Position numbers and translations under genes: made by a program. The notes below the pieces were generated by a model that made no database searches, was not told the origin of the DNA, and saw only the letters and a program-made list of their open reading frames with translations. A stretch of DNA of 45,551 nucleotides from Bordetella parapertussis (GTDB lineage Bacteria; Pseudomonadota; Gammaproteobacteria; Burkholderiales; Burkholderiaceae_B), in assembly GCA_945883615.1 (NCBI GenBank), contig CAMCYB010000012.1:1-45551 (forward strand), read 5' to 3'. The number at the start of each line of letters is the position of its first letter. Within the stretch, counting starts at the first letter, position 1. Below are positions 26,747-36,402 of the stretch, one piece after another.

Positions 26747-26937
26747 ACCCCCGCATGAAGTCATCAACCAACCCCCTGCCACATCAACAATTTGACACAT
26801 CAACAACCGACCATGCCACTTTTCCATCGTACGCCTTAAGTGCTGGGCATGGGCAACCAACGCCTCTTCATTTACATTAACCAAAGCGAGTTTGGCCACC
26901 ACTAAAAGTGGTAAAGCGCAACGAAGCTTAAGGGTGC
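26747..26937. other. Gap with no recognisable gene; short repeats and a palindrome
   Basis: Between the regulator stop and the signal-peptide remnant nothing is recognised. The minus strand carries a 79-codon open frame (26663-26902) that overlaps the regulator and resembles nothing I know. CACATCAACAA occurs at 26780-26790 and again at 26796-26806 (16-base period). ACCACTAAAAGTGGT at 26898-26912 is a perfect palindrome around AAA. This may be the degraded body of the gene whose signal peptide lies just upstream on the minus strand. Confidence 0.5.
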
Positions 26938-27018
26938 TTAGGCGCTCGCAACGCTTGCGACACCCGTCACACCCACAAGCGTTAAAGTTTTAGCGCCAAT
27001 TATTTTTTTAATCTTCAT
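26938..27018 (-). pseudogene. Signal-peptide remnant of an exported protein gene
   Basis: A 26-codon frame encodes a textbook signal peptide: MKIKKIIGAK, a hydrophobic LTLVGVTGVA stretch and an Ala-x-Ala end (VASA), then TAA exactly where the mature protein should begin. A FadR-type operator lies 22 bases upstream. I infer it was a periplasmic substrate-binding protein for the compound degraded by the AroE/GMC/SDR operon, now lost by deletion. The alternative is chance, which is less likely given the operator. Confidence 0.5.
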
Positions 27019-27039
27019 TTTGTCTTCACAAATAGTGTC

Positions 27040-27050
27040 TGGTATGACCA
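27040..27050. promoter_or_regulatory. Second FadR/GntR-type operator TGGTATGACCA
   Basis: TGGT-ATG-ACCA has the same half sites and spacing as the site at 25899-25909, differing only in the central three bases. It lies directly upstream of the signal-peptide remnant on the minus strand, 294 bases beyond the regulator gene. The pair defines a small local regulon for the FadR-type protein. Confidence 0.5.
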
Positions 27051-27269
27051 AAATAAATAGAAGTAAGAGCAAGACTTATTGGAAATTACCCTCGTTCACA
27101 GTAAATAAAAAGTGCTGTGTCAAATTTTTGCTTGGAAGAGCCTGTTTTATGCTTTTAAAAAAATTTGCGATAATGAACACCACAGACCCTGAGCTTAGAC
27201 TTTTGGTAAGATTCACTAAATCTTGTTTAGCTCTCTTTTATTTGTCATTATTTTGGTTGCCACATCACG

Positions 27270-28658
27270 ATGAACGCCCCTTTTGAATTACCTGCATCAG
27301 CTTTTAAAGCATATGACATACGAGGAAAAGTACCCTCGATCTTAAATGAAGAGTTTGCAGTCAGATTGGGGCGCAGTTTAGCCCTGCGCGCGCGGGCTGC
27401 CGGGGTTAAACAAATGGTGGTTGGGCGCGACGGTCGGCATAGTAGCCCAATGTTGGCGCAAGCCTTGCAACGCGGTATGTGTGAAGCGGGCATAGACACC
27501 ATCGACTTAGGTGAAGTGCCCACCCCGTTGGTTTACTTTGCTGCGCACACGCTCGGCACGGGCTCAGGGGTTGCCGTAACGGGTAGTCACAACCCACCTG
27601 AATACAACGGCTTTAAGATGATGATGGCTGGTGGCACTTTACATGGTGAAGACATCACTTCTTTAAGGTCAGAAATGTCGAAGCCGCTCGCATTACCCGC
27701 GCAATCGGGTCAGACAACTACTTTTGATATTGTTACGCCCTATTTAAAGTATGTTTTAAACGACATTCAGCTAGCACGACCCTTGAAAATAGCCGTTGAC
27801 TGCGGCAATGGCGTAGCAGGTGCAATTGCCCCGCAATTTTTTGAATCATTGGGTTGTGAAGTTATTCCGTTGTTTTGTGAAGTTGATGGCAACTTCCCTA
27901 ACCATCACCCTGACCCAGCAGACCCACACAACTTACAAGACCTCATTGCCTGCGTAAAAAATAACCAATGTGACGTGGGCCTAGCCTTTGATGGTGATGG
28001 TGACCGATTAGGTGTGGTGACACAAAGCGGTGAAATCATCTGGCCCGATCGTCAAATGATTTTATTTGCCCGCGACGTCTTGTCGCGCAACCCAGGCCAA
28101 ACCATTATTTTTGATGTGAAATGTAGCCGCCAACTGGCCGTTGCCATTCAAGAAGCGGGTGGTCAACCCTTGATGTGGCGTACCGGCCACTCTTTAGTGA
28201 AAGCCAAACTCGCCGAAACAGGCGCGCCGCTCGCGGGTGAAATGAGCGGTCACATATTCTTTAAAGAACGGTGGTTCGGTTTCGATGATGGCCTGTACAC
28301 CGCTGCACGTTTACTAGAAATTTTATCTCGTCACGACAACCCCTCAGCCGTGCTTGAAAACTTGCCAAACGCTTATTCAACGCCTGAGCTAAAACTTGAA
28401 ATGCAAGAGGGTGAACCTTTTGAATTGATCGCCAAACTACAACGCGAAGGCCGCTTTGAAGGGGCACAATCTGTCTCAACCATTGACGGCTTACGCGCAG
28501 ACTATATTGATGGGTTTGGTTTGGCGCGGGCATCAAACACCACACCTGTTGTGGTGTTGCGATTTGAAGGTGACAACCCGGTTGCACTTGAGCGCATTCA
28601 AAAAGTTTTTCGCGACAAATTACAAACCTTGGCACCCCAAGCTAAACTTCCTTTTTAA
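27270..28658 (+). CDS. Phosphomannomutase / phosphoglucomutase (AlgC/ManB type)
   Basis: A 462-residue alpha-D-phosphohexomutase. It interconverts hexose 6- and 1-phosphates for nucleotide-sugar synthesis. The phosphoserine loop is TGSHNPPEYNGFK, the metal loop DGDGDRLG, the sugar loop GEMSGHIFF, and the phosphate-binding tail is in the C-terminal domain. Length and motifs fit the dual-specificity group. It is nine bases ahead of pgi, so fructose/glucose/mannose phosphates are handled by one operon. The ATG at 27270 agrees with the first conserved segment FKAYDIRGKVP. Confidence 0.92.
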   Translation: MNAPFELPASAFKAYDIRGKVPSILNEEFAVRLGRSLALRARAAGVKQMVVGRDGRHSSPMLAQALQRGMCEAGIDTIDLGEVPTPLVYFAAHTLGTGSGVAVTGSHNPPEYNGFKMMMAGGTLHGEDITSLRSEMSKPLALPAQSGQTTTFDIVTPYLKYVLNDIQLARPLKIAVDCGNGVAGAIAPQFFESLGCEVIPLFCEVDGNFPNHHPDPADPHNLQDLIACVKNNQCDVGLAFDGDGDRLGVVTQSGEIIWPDRQMILFARDVLSRNPGQTIIFDVKCSRQLAVAIQEAGGQPLMWRTGHSLVKAKLAETGAPLAGEMSGHIFFKERWFGFDDGLYTAARLLEILSRHDNPSAVLENLPNAYSTPELKLEMQEGEPFELIAKLQREGRFEGAQSVSTIDGLRADYIDGFGLARASNTTPVVVLRFEGDNPVALERIQKVFRDKLQTLAPQAKLPF

Positions 28659-28667
28659 AGTATTTTT

Positions 28668-30224
28668 ATGCCTTTAAGCGCTCTACCCGTTTGGCATCAG
28701 TTTTCAGCAGCAATCAAGGCCGCAGACAATCGCGAACAAGGCTTGCGCATGATTCATGCCGCGGGTCTAACCGTTGATCTCTCTATGCAACGCACCTCTG
28801 AGGCGATGCAAAAGGCAGCCGTCGCGTTGTTGTCACATCGCCAGTTTGATCAAGCACGCCGTCAACTATTTCAAGGTGATACCGTCAACTGGACTGAAAA
28901 TCGCCCCGCCCTTCACACGGCATTAAGAGCCCCCCAACCGCCCACACAAGTCGCCGAAGTGGTGCTTAATGAACGGGCTCGTATGCAGGCTTTTGTCGAG
29001 CAAGCCAACACTCAAAATCGTTATCGTAACGTCGTGCATTTAGGTATTGGTGGCAGCGACTGGGGCCCGCGCATGGCGATACGTGCGTTGTCAGGCATTT
29101 CAACACGTCGCACACTGAGGTTTGCAGCCAATGTTGATGCACATGCCATCACAACCGCACTTGACGGTTTAGATCCGCACGATACGCTGGTGTTGGTGGC
29201 GTCAAAATCGTTCACGACAGTTGAATCGCTCGCCAACGCGCAACGCGTCATCGACTGGATGCTTGCCAGTGGCATCAAACGCCCGCTTGATCAATTTGTC
29301 GCCCTGACTGCAAACCGTGAAGCGGCCATCAAGTTTGGCATTGCAAAAAAACATATTTTTCAATTTTGGGATTGGGTGGGCGGTCGTTACTCACTTTGGT
29401 CCGCCATTGGTTTACCCGTCGCTCTGGGGTTAGGCTGGCAAGGCTTTGCTGATTTGTTAGCAGGCGCCCACGAAATGGATGAACACTTTTTATACGCCCC
29501 CATCGCTGAAAACGCGCCGATTCAAATGGCTCTTAGTGGTGTAGCTAACTGCAGCGTTTTAGGCTTTTCTTCTCTAGTCATGTGCCCCTACGATGCCCGA
29601 CTCACCGACCTAGTGCCCTGGCTACAACAGCTCGAGATGGAATCGTTGGGTAAGTCAGTGTTAAAAGACGGCACCCCACTTGAGGTGCCCAGTAGCCCTG
29701 CCATTTGGGGTATGCCTGGCACCGACAGCCAACATACATTTTTTCAATGGTTACACCAAGATAAAAAAGGCGCACCGGTTGATTTTGTTATTTGCTCAGA
29801 ACCTGATCATAAACACGCGTACCATCACCGTTTGTTGGTGGCAAACTGCTTAGCCCAGCGCGCTGCCCTGTGGCGCGGCAAATCATACGACGAAGCATTA
29901 GCTGAAAGCACCCAACCCGGCGTTGAACCTGAACAAGCTCAGAGGCTCGCAAAGCATCGGGTTCACCCGGGTGGCAGACCTTCAACTTTGATTGTGTTGC
30001 CAAAACTCGACGCACGGCGCCTTGGCGCTTTACTTGCCCTTTACGAGCATAAAGTGTTCACCCAAGCGGTTATTTGGGGTATTAACCCATTTGATCAGTG
30101 GGGTGTTGAGTTCGGTAAACAACTTGCCAGCCAACTTGAAAAGCAGCTCGCGTCACTTGACGTCGCAACGCACGCTAAGTTTGACGTATCAACCCAGCAC
30201 TGGATACAGGAACTAACTGGGTAA
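28668..30224 (+). CDS. pgi: Glucose-6-phosphate isomerase
   Basis: A 518-residue phosphoglucose isomerase. The SIS domains carry VHLGIGGSDWGPRMAIRAL, VASKSFTTVES, the first signature in EMESLGKSV, and WGMPGTDSQHTFFQWLHQ with the catalytic His. The C-terminal KHRVHPGGRPS and INPFDQWGVEFGK are in place. It is the second gene of the operon with the phosphohexomutase, and a terminator follows the stop after five bases. Confidence 0.96.
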   Translation: MPLSALPVWHQFSAAIKAADNREQGLRMIHAAGLTVDLSMQRTSEAMQKAAVALLSHRQFDQARRQLFQGDTVNWTENRPALHTALRAPQPPTQVAEVVLNERARMQAFVEQANTQNRYRNVVHLGIGGSDWGPRMAIRALSGISTRRTLRFAANVDAHAITTALDGLDPHDTLVLVASKSFTTVESLANAQRVIDWMLASGIKRPLDQFVALTANREAAIKFGIAKKHIFQFWDWVGGRYSLWSAIGLPVALGLGWQGFADLLAGAHEMDEHFLYAPIAENAPIQMALSGVANCSVLGFSSLVMCPYDARLTDLVPWLQQLEMESLGKSVLKDGTPLEVPSSPAIWGMPGTDSQHTFFQWLHQDKKGAPVDFVICSEPDHKHAYHHRLLVANCLAQRAALWRGKSYDEALAESTQPGVEPEQAQRLAKHRVHPGGRPSTLIVLPKLDARRLGALLALYEHKVFTQAVIWGINPFDQWGVEFGKQLASQLEKQLASLDVATHAKFDVSTQHWIQELTG

Positions 30225-30229
30225 AAAAA

Positions 30230-30255
30230 AACCCAAAGTCGCGAGACTCTGGGTT
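30230..30255. terminator. Terminator hairpin after pgi
   Basis: AACCCAAAGTC (30230-30240) pairs with GACTCTGGGTT (30245-30255) with one mismatch and a four-base GCGA loop. On the minus strand it is followed by a run of nine T, an excellent tail for transcripts arriving from coq7. On the plus strand it directly follows the pgi stop. Probably bidirectional. Confidence 0.75.
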
Positions 30256-30598
30256 AAATCCACCAAAGAGGAGGTGGAGGAGACAACGGTTTGGAAAATA
30301 CTGTCAAGGCTCAAACTTAAACGTATTGGGTTAAAAATTATTAGTTAATACGTTAATAAGCAAGCAATTAAACTTCCATATACAAATGATACTTTAGTTT
30401 TTGCTGCGATGCAAGGTAAAAAATAGTGAATACTGCCTATGAAAATAATATATTTTTTGCAGTGCAACATAATTACGTAAGCTTTTCAGGGTTAATTTAC
30501 CTCGCCACTAGCAAGGTTGGGCGGCATGTTGTGAAGCATGCCTATCGCTTCACGAAGTCACCTTAAAGCGATTAACCACAGCTTTATCAAACTTTTCT
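30256..30598. other. Gap between pgi and coq7; hairpins but no gene seen
   Basis: At 30259-30278 a stem TCCACC/GGTGGA encloses AAAGAGGA, and a second purine-rich GGAGGAGAC follows, giving two Shine-Dalgarno-like runs with no ATG in range. Near coq7, two mutually exclusive stems occur: GGCATG/CATGCC (30523-30542) and GTGAAGC/GCTTCAC (30531-30553). The rest is AT-rich. No protein or known RNA is recognised. Confidence 0.5.
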
Positions 30599-31279
30599 TT
30601 ATATTTTGTATGCCGTTTTGGTCATCACTTTCGACACAAAAGCCATGAGTTGACTCACTGGCTTGGCCATGGCCACGCCACCATGATTTTGAGCCGTTTT
30701 ACGATGTTTAATTTCATCGTCACGCATTTGCAACACAATTGTTCGAGAACGAAGGTCTTGGGCGGGTAAGTCAATTAAATGCGAATCTAAATGCGCCTCG
30801 ACCTGCTTTTCAGTTTCAGCCATAAACCCTAAATTACGCGCAACACCGAGTTGACTTGCGGCCAAACCCATTGCAAACGCACCAGCATACCAAATAGGGT
30901 TCAGGTAACTGGTTCGGCCCTTCAGCTCTTTTAACCGATGCTCACACCAGGCAAGGTGGTCTGTTTCTTCAACTGCCGCTTCATGAAACACTGCAATAGT
31001 GGGTGGGTTTTTGCAACCCAAAGCTTGCCCTCTATACAAAGCTTGCGCACACACCTCACCCACATGGTTGACGCGCATGAGCCCTGCGGCATGTTGTTTT
31101 TCTGAGTCGGTCAAAACTTGATCGGCGTGTGCATCACAAGACGCTGCCGGGTAAGGTCGCCCCGCATGCGCATGGCCTGACAAAACATTTAATGCCACAT
31201 TGATTTCACCAATCAAATTACCAAATAAGCCGGCTCTGCGGCGAAACGAGGGCTGAACTTCAGGTTGTTTCGTTATCAT
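30599..31279 (-). CDS. coq7: Demethoxyubiquinone hydroxylase Coq7
   Basis: A 226-residue membrane-associated diiron oxygenase for the last hydroxylation in ubiquinone synthesis. The two halves of the four-helix bundle carry the iron ligands: MRVNHVGEVCAQALY, the EEtDHlaWcehRl segment (EETDHLAWCEHR), ETEKQVEAHL and MRDDEIKHRKTA. Known: Coq7 replaces UbiF in many betaproteobacteria. It is divergent from the OsmC-like gene over 67 bases. Confidence 0.93.
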   Translation of the reverse strand: MITKQPEVQPSFRRRAGLFGNLIGEINVALNVLSGHAHAGRPYPAASCDAHADQVLTDSEKQHAAGLMRVNHVGEVCAQALYRGQALGCKNPPTIAVFHEAAVEETDHLAWCEHRLKELKGRTSYLNPIWYAGAFAMGLAASQLGVARNLGFMAETEKQVEAHLDSHLIDLPAQDLRSRTIVLQMRDDEIKHRKTAQNHGGVAMAKPVSQLMAFVSKVMTKTAYKI

Positions 31280-31346
31280 GTCTATATGTTAAAACGTTCT
31301 TCAAACTAGATCAGACAAATACTTCATATTTTTAGGGAAATTTGGT

Positions 31347-31781
31347 ATGGAATGCACAATTGACTGGGGTGGCCCCGATGGTATGTTGTTTGTTGCCAAG
31401 ACAGGCTCAGGCCACGTATTGGCGATGGATGGCGCCCCCGAAGGGGGTGGCAACAACCTGGCCCCTCGACCGATGGAAACCGTATTAGCCGGCACGGGCG
31501 CCTGTGCGGCCTACGATGTGGTCTTAATTTTAAAGCGCGGTCGCCACGCTGTGACCCACTGCCAAGTAAAATTAACCGCCGAACGCGCAGACACCGACCC
31601 TAAAGTTTTTACAGCCATCAACTTTGGTTTTGTTGTGACGGGTAAAGCGCTATCACCCGTTGCTGTTGAACGAGCCGTGAACATGTCACACGAAAAATAT
31701 TGTTCGGCCTCAGCCATGATGATGAAAACCGCCAAACTGACTTTTACAATTGAAGTGATCGACGAAACACTTGGGCATTAA
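31347..31781 (+). CDS. OsmC-family peroxide/redox protein
   Basis: A 144-residue OsmC-fold protein (YhfA-like branch). The two conserved cysteines are in [14 protein letters not shown] and [12 protein letters not shown]; the pair reduces organic hydroperoxides in characterised members. [14 protein letters not shown] is the usual central motif. It precedes thyA by seven bases and may be co-transcribed with thyA-folA. The exact substrate is not known. Confidence 0.88.
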   Translation: MECTIDWGGPDGMLFVAKTGSGHVLAMDGAPEGGGNNLAPRPMETVLAGTGACAAYDVVLILKRGRHAVTHCQVKLTAERADTDPKVFTAINFGFVVTGKALSPVAVERAVNMSHEKYCSASAMMMKTAKLTFTIEVIDETLGH

Positions 31782-31788
31782 AACCAGC

Positions 31789-32583
31789 ATGAACCAATAT
31801 GAAAACCTCATGCGACACGTTTATGAAAACGGTGTCAGCAAAACTGACCGTACAGGTACGGGCACACGGTCAGTGTTTGGTCATCAAATGCGCTTTAATT
31901 TGGCCGAAGGCTTCCCCCTCGTGACCACCAAGAAGCTTCATACACGCAGCATTTTTGTTGAATTACTGTGGTTTCTTAGAGGCGAATCAAACGTCAAATG
32001 GTTACAAGAGAATGGTGTCACCATCTGGAATGAATGGGCCCGTGCAGACGGCGATCTAGGCCCTGTGTATGGCGTACAGTGGCGTTCGTGGCCAACCCAA
32101 AATGGTGATTCTATTGATCAAATTTCACAAGTGGTTGAAAACATTCGCACCAACCCAGACTCACGACGTTTAATTGTTTCGGCGTGGAATGTCGGTTTAA
32201 TTAGCGATATGGCTTTGCCACCTTGCCATGCTTTTTTTCAGTTCTACGTCGCCGAGGGTAAATTGTCTTGTCAACTGTATCAACGCAGCGCTGACATCTT
32301 TTTAGGGGTGCCTTTCAATATTGCCAGTTATGCCTTATTGACACATATGGTGGCCCAACAATGCGATTTAGAGGTTGGTGATTTTATTTGGACAGGTGGC
32401 GATTGCCACTTATACAGCAACCACTTTGAACAAGTTCAAACGCAATTATCACGCGACCCCTACCCATTTCCCACACTCAATATTGTGCGTAAACCCGACT
32501 CTATTTTCGACTACGAGTATGAAGACTTTGTAATTGAAAATTACCAACACCACGCCCACATCAAAGCCCCAGTCGCCGTATGA
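31789..32583 (+). CDS. thyA: Thymidylate synthase
   Basis: A 264-residue enzyme that makes dTMP from dUMP with methylene-tetrahydrofolate. The nucleophile lies in [13 protein letters not shown]; other signatures are [13 protein letters not shown], the dUMP-binding [11 protein letters not shown] and [21 protein letters not shown] chose the ATG at 31789 (MNQYENLM), which gives exactly the usual length. The stop overlaps the folA start (ATGA), an arrangement that pairs the producer and recycler of dihydrofolate. Confidence 0.97.
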   Translation: MNQYENLMRHVYENGVSKTDRTGTGTRSVFGHQMRFNLAEGFPLVTTKKLHTRSIFVELLWFLRGESNVKWLQENGVTIWNEWARADGDLGPVYGVQWRSWPTQNGDSIDQISQVVENIRTNPDSRRLIVSAWNVGLISDMALPPCHAFFQFYVAEGKLSCQLYQRSADIFLGVPFNIASYALLTHMVAQQCDLEVGDFIWTGGDCHLYSNHFEQVQTQLSRDPYPFPTLNIVRKPDSIFDYEYEDFVIENYQHHAHIKAPVAV

Positions 32584-33068
32584 GCTCAAACCGATTAAAT
32601 TTAATTGTGGCCTATGCGCGCAACCGCACGATTGGTCTAGACAACACATTACCGTGGAAATTACCTGGTGATTTAGCGTTCTTTAAACGCACCACAATGG
32701 GCTGCCCCATCATTATGGGCCGCAAAACATGGCAATCAATTGGTCGGCCGCTACCAGGCCGCTTGAATGTTGTGGTCACGCGCAATGGCGAAGCCCAGTT
32801 TGAAGGGGCCACCTGCGTGCAAAGTATTGAACAAGCCCTCGGGTTAACGAAAAGTATGCCTGAGGTATTTGTGATTGGTGGTGCGCAACTATATGCTGAT
32901 GTGCTGCCAAAGGTCGATCGCATTGTCGCCACTGAAATCGACCAAGACATTCACGGTGATGCCTTCTTTGCCCCACTTAACCCAGCACAATGGCGCGAAA
33001 CTTCTCGCGCGCCACAGGCTGAAGAAAACGGCCTCACCTACGCTTTTGTCACCTACGAACGCATTTAG
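32580..33068 (+). CDS. folA: Dihydrofolate reductase
   Basis: A 162-residue NADPH-dependent reductase. [30 protein letters not shown] holds the substrate acid (here Asp of PGDL), [18 protein letters not shown] the cofactor arginine loop and [15 protein letters not shown] the second glycine motif. Start overlaps thyA by four bases. Its stop faces that of gcvP over 32 bases without an obvious terminator. Confidence 0.96.
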   Translation: MSSNRLNLIVAYARNRTIGLDNTLPWKLPGDLAFFKRTTMGCPIIMGRKTWQSIGRPLPGRLNVVVTRNGEAQFEGATCVQSIEQALGLTKSMPEVFVIGGAQLYADVLPKVDRIVATEIDQDIHGDAFFAPLNPAQWRETSRAPQAEENGLTYAFVTYERI

Positions 33069-33100
33069 ATATTCAAACGTATTTTGGCGTTCGAAAGCGC

Positions 33101-35983
33101 TTAAACGTAGCTCGACATAGGTGGGCATGCACACACTAAATTGCGATCACCCCAGGCGTTATCGACACGCGCAACGGGTGGCCAATATTTATTTTGCTTT
33201 AAGCTCGACAAGGGGTAAGCGGCTTGCTCGCGCGTGTAGTCATGATGCCACTCGCCTGACATTAACATCTGTGCCGTATGCGGTGCATTTTTAAGCACAT
33301 TGTCAGTCGTATCAGCCTGACCCATTTCAACTGCTGTGATTTCTTTACGTATTGAAATCATGGCTTCAATAAAACGATCAAGCTCAGCCAAACCCTCAGA
33401 CTCGGTCGGCTCAACCATTAGCGTACCCGCAACCGGAAATGACATGGTCGGGGCATGAAAGCCATAATCAATTAGGCGTTTCGCCACATCTTCTGCTGAA
33501 ATACCGCAACGTGCCTTAATCGGTTGCAAATCAAGTATGCACTCATGTGCAACACGGTCATGTCGCCCTGTGTACAGAATGGGGTAATGGTCAGCTAAAC
33601 GCTTAGCAATGTAGTTTGCCCCCAAAATAGCGGCCTCAGTCGCCTGACGCAAACCTTTAGCGCCCATCAATAAAATGTAGGCAAACGAAATGGGTAAAAT
33701 GCTGGCCGAACCCCAAGGCGCCGCACTGACGGGCCCAACTGCGGCGCCTGCGTTCAGTTGACCTTGTGCGTTTAACACCCCCGGCATGAACGGAGCCAAG
33801 TGCGCTTTGACACCAATCGGGCCCACACCCGGCCCACCACCACCATGTGGAATACAAAACGTTTTGTGTAAATTCAAATGTGACACGTCGGAACCAAATT
33901 TACCGGGTTGCGCCACGCCAACCATCGCGTTCATGTTGGCGCCGTCCATATAAACTTGACCACCCGCTGCGTGCACGAGATCACATATTTTTGTAATGGC
34001 TTCCTCAAATACACCATGTGTTGAAGGGTAAGTCACCATCAACGCGGCAAGTCGATCGCCCACCTCAGCAATGTGTCGCGTCAAGTCATGGATATCAACA
34101 TTACCTTGATCGTCAGAACCCACCACCACCACATTCATACCCACCATATTGGCTGATGCAGGGTTGGTGCCATGTGCAGAAGACGGTATGAGGCAAACGT
34201 CACGCTGCAAGTCGCCGTTGGCACGGTGATAACCGCGAATCGCCAACAACCCAGCGTATTCGCCTTGCGCACCCGAATTCGGTTGCAAACTGATTGCGTC
34301 ATAGCCCGTGATTTCGCATAAGTCTTGGCTTAGACGATCGATTAAAGTTTGATAGCCTTGTAATTGATCGCGCGGAGCAAACGGGTGAATGTGAGCAAAC
34401 TCGGGCCACGTTACCGGAATCATTTCCACTGTTGCATTGAGTTTCATGGTGCATGAACCCAGTGGAATCATCGTACGATCGAGAGCCAAATCTTGGTCTG
34501 ATAAACGGCGTAAGTAACGCAGCATATCGGTTTCAGACTGAATACTTGAAAAGATTTCGTGTTGCAGTATGGCCCCGTGATTTTGCAGATCGTGCGGCAC
34601 CGCCGCCAATGCATTGAGTTCGGGCCAACGCAACGCATCAACCGTCACACTTGACGCGTGATGACCTGCCACTTGCGCAAAAATACTGGCCAGTTGGGCC
34701 ACATCTTGGGCTTGTACCGTTTCATCACATGACAACGCCACATGCTGATCATCAATGTGCCGCAAGTTGATACCGGCCTTGACTGTATGCTGGTGCAGTG
34801 ACTGGGTGTGCGCACCCGTGTGGACCAACAAGGTATCAAAAAAACTCTCGTTCACCACCTTAAACCCAAGCGGTGCAATCACATCACGTAACGTGACCGT
34901 GTGGGCATGCACACGTTGAGCGATGCGCCGCAAACCTTGTGGGCCATGCCACAGTGCATACATACTGGCCATTATGGCTAACAAGGCTTGAGCCGTGCAA
35001 ATATTTGAGGTCGCTTTTTCACGACGTATGTGTTGTTCACGCGTTTGTAACGCTAATCGCAACGCCGAATGACCCATCGCATCGCGTGACACACCCACCA
35101 AACGGCCAGGCATATGGCGCTTAAAGGCATCTTTGCAGCTCATGAAACCCGCATGCGGGCCACCCGCACCCATCGGCACACCAAAACGTTGCGCTGAACC
35201 GATGGCAATATCAGCACCCCAACTGCCGGGTGAAACCAATACTGTTAAAGCCAACAAATCAGTTGCGCAGGCCACCACGCCACCTTGCGCATGTACGTGT
35301 TGAGCGAGCGTTCGATAATCAACCACGGCACCCAAACTCTGTGGGTATTGCACGAGCACCCCAAAGCAATCGGGCAACCCAAGCGCTTCATCACCGACAA
35401 TTAACTCAATACCCAAACCCTCTGCACGAGTTCGCACCACCTCAATCGTTTGCGGGTGGCAATGCTGAGAGATAAAAAACGCCTGATGTGGGCTGGTGTG
35501 AACTCGCTGCGCTAACGTCATCGCTTCAGCCGCAGCGGTGGCCTCGTCAAGCAATGAGGCATTTGCCATATCAAGGCCAGTTAAGTCGGCGACCATCGTT
35601 TGAAAATTTAAAATGGCTTGCAAACGACCCTGAGATATTTCAGGTTGGTAAGGCGTGTAAGCGGTGTACCAAGCTGGGTTTTCAAGCACATTACGCAACA
35701 CCACATGGGGTGTGTACGTGCCGTAATAACCTTGGCCGATGTAACTGCGTTGTACCTGATTTTGTTGCGCAATCGCTTTAAGCTCTGCCAACGCTTGTGG
35801 CTCATTTAAAGGCGCGGCTAAATTCAATAAATCTGACATCAAGATTGAAGAAGGCACGACTTGGGCCATCAAGGTGTCTATTGAATCAACCCCTAACAAC
35901 TTAAGCATCTTTCCTTGCTCAGAATCGCTGGGGCCAATATGTCGAGCAATAAACTCGCCCGCAAAATCAGGGTTGACTGACAT
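33101..35983 (-). CDS. gcvP: Glycine dehydrogenase (decarboxylating), P-protein
   Basis: A 960-residue PLP enzyme, full-length homodimeric type, which decarboxylates glycine and passes the aminomethyl group to lipoyl-Gcv[10 protein letters not shown] opens the protein, the PLP lysine is in [19 protein letters not shown], and [18 protein letters not shown] and [13 protein letters not shown] are other signatures. It is last in the gcvT-gcvH-gcvP operon, 14 bases after gcvH. Confidence 0.97.
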   Translation of the reverse strand: MSVNPDFAGEFIARHIGPSDSEQGKMLKLLGVDSIDTLMAQVVPSSILMSDLLNLAAPLNEPQALAELKAIAQQNQVQRSYIGQGYYGTYTPHVVLRNVLENPAWYTAYTPYQPEISQGRLQAILNFQTMVADLTGLDMANASLLDEATAAAEAMTLAQRVHTSPHQAFFISQHCHPQTIEVVRTRAEGLGIELIVGDEALGLPDCFGVLVQYPQSLGAVVDYRTLAQHVHAQGGVVACATDLLALTVLVSPGSWGADIAIGSAQRFGVPMGAGGPHAGFMSCKDAFKRHMPGRLVGVSRDAMGHSALRLALQTREQHIRREKATSNICTAQALLAIMASMYALWHGPQGLRRIAQRVHAHTVTLRDVIAPLGFKVVNESFFDTLLVHTGAHTQSLHQHTVKAGINLRHIDDQHVALSCDETVQAQDVAQLASIFAQVAGHHASSVTVDALRWPELNALAAVPHDLQNHGAILQHEIFSSIQSETDMLRYLRRLSDQDLALDRTMIPLGSCTMKLNATVEMIPVTWPEFAHIHPFAPRDQLQGYQTLIDRLSQDLCEITGYDAISLQPNSGAQGEYAGLLAIRGYHRANGDLQRDVCLIPSSAHGTNPASANMVGMNVVVVGSDDQGNVDIHDLTRHIAEVGDRLAALMVTYPSTHGVFEEAITKICDLVHAAGGQVYMDGANMNAMVGVAQPGKFGSDVSHLNLHKTFCIPHGGGGPGVGPIGVKAHLAPFMPGVLNAQGQLNAGAAVGPVSAAPWGSASILPISFAYILLMGAKGLRQATEAAILGANYIAKRLADHYPILYTGRHDRVAHECILDLQPIKARCGISAEDVAKRLIDYGFHAPTMSFPVAGTLMVEPTESEGLAELDRFIEAMISIRKEITAVEMGQADTTDNVLKNAPHTAQMLMSGEWHHDYTREQAAYPLSSLKQNKYWPPVARVDNAWGDRNLVCACPPMSSYV

Positions 35984-35997
35984 CAGTATTAGCTCGC

Positions 35998-36369
35998 TTA
36001 TGCAACGGTCTGGTAATCACCTGCTTCAAGCAAGTTGGCCAGATCGTCAGGGTTAACCGGTTTAAGTTTAAAGATCCAGGTGGCGTAGGGGTCAGCATTA
36101 ATCTGCTCTGGGGCGTTGTTTAACTTATCGTTAAATGCCACAACTTCACCTGCAATCGGGGCGTATATATCAGATGCCGCTTTAACTGATTCAACGACAC
36201 CTGCTTGATCGCCTGCTGCTAAACGAGCACCGACTCGCACATCGCCGACATAAACGAGGTCGCCCAACTGTTCTAGTGCTGTATCGCTAATTCCGACCAA
36301 CATATAATCGCCCTCTGCTTTGATCCACTCGTGAGTTTTGGCGTATTTGCGATCGTTTGGAATGTTCAT
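35998..36369 (-). CDS. gcvH: Glycine cleavage system H-protein
   Basis: A 123-residue lipoyl carrier protein. The lipoylated Lys is in [23 protein letters not shown] and [12 protein letters not shown] are typical. A GGAG ribosome site precedes the ATG. It links the P- and T-protein reactions and is 33 bases after gcvT. Confidence 0.96.
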   Translation of the reverse strand: MNIPNDRKYAKTHEWIKAEGDYMLVGISDTALEQLGDLVYVGDVRVGARLAAGDQAGVVESVKAASDIYAPIAGEVVAFNDKLNNAPEQINADPYATWIFKLKPVNPDDLANLLEAGDYQTVA

Positions 36370-36402
36370 TGAGGTCTCCGGGTGTAGCTTTAAAATTAAA
36401 GA

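Noticed and set aside
26663..26902. 79-codon minus-strand frame overlapping the FadR-type gene
   Set aside because: No recognisable family, no clear ribosome site, and it overlaps the end of a real gene; left as part of the degraded gap.
27020..27286. 88-codon plus-strand frame before the phosphohexomutase
   Set aside because: Composition is AT-driven, it overlaps the operator and the real gene start, and no domain is seen.
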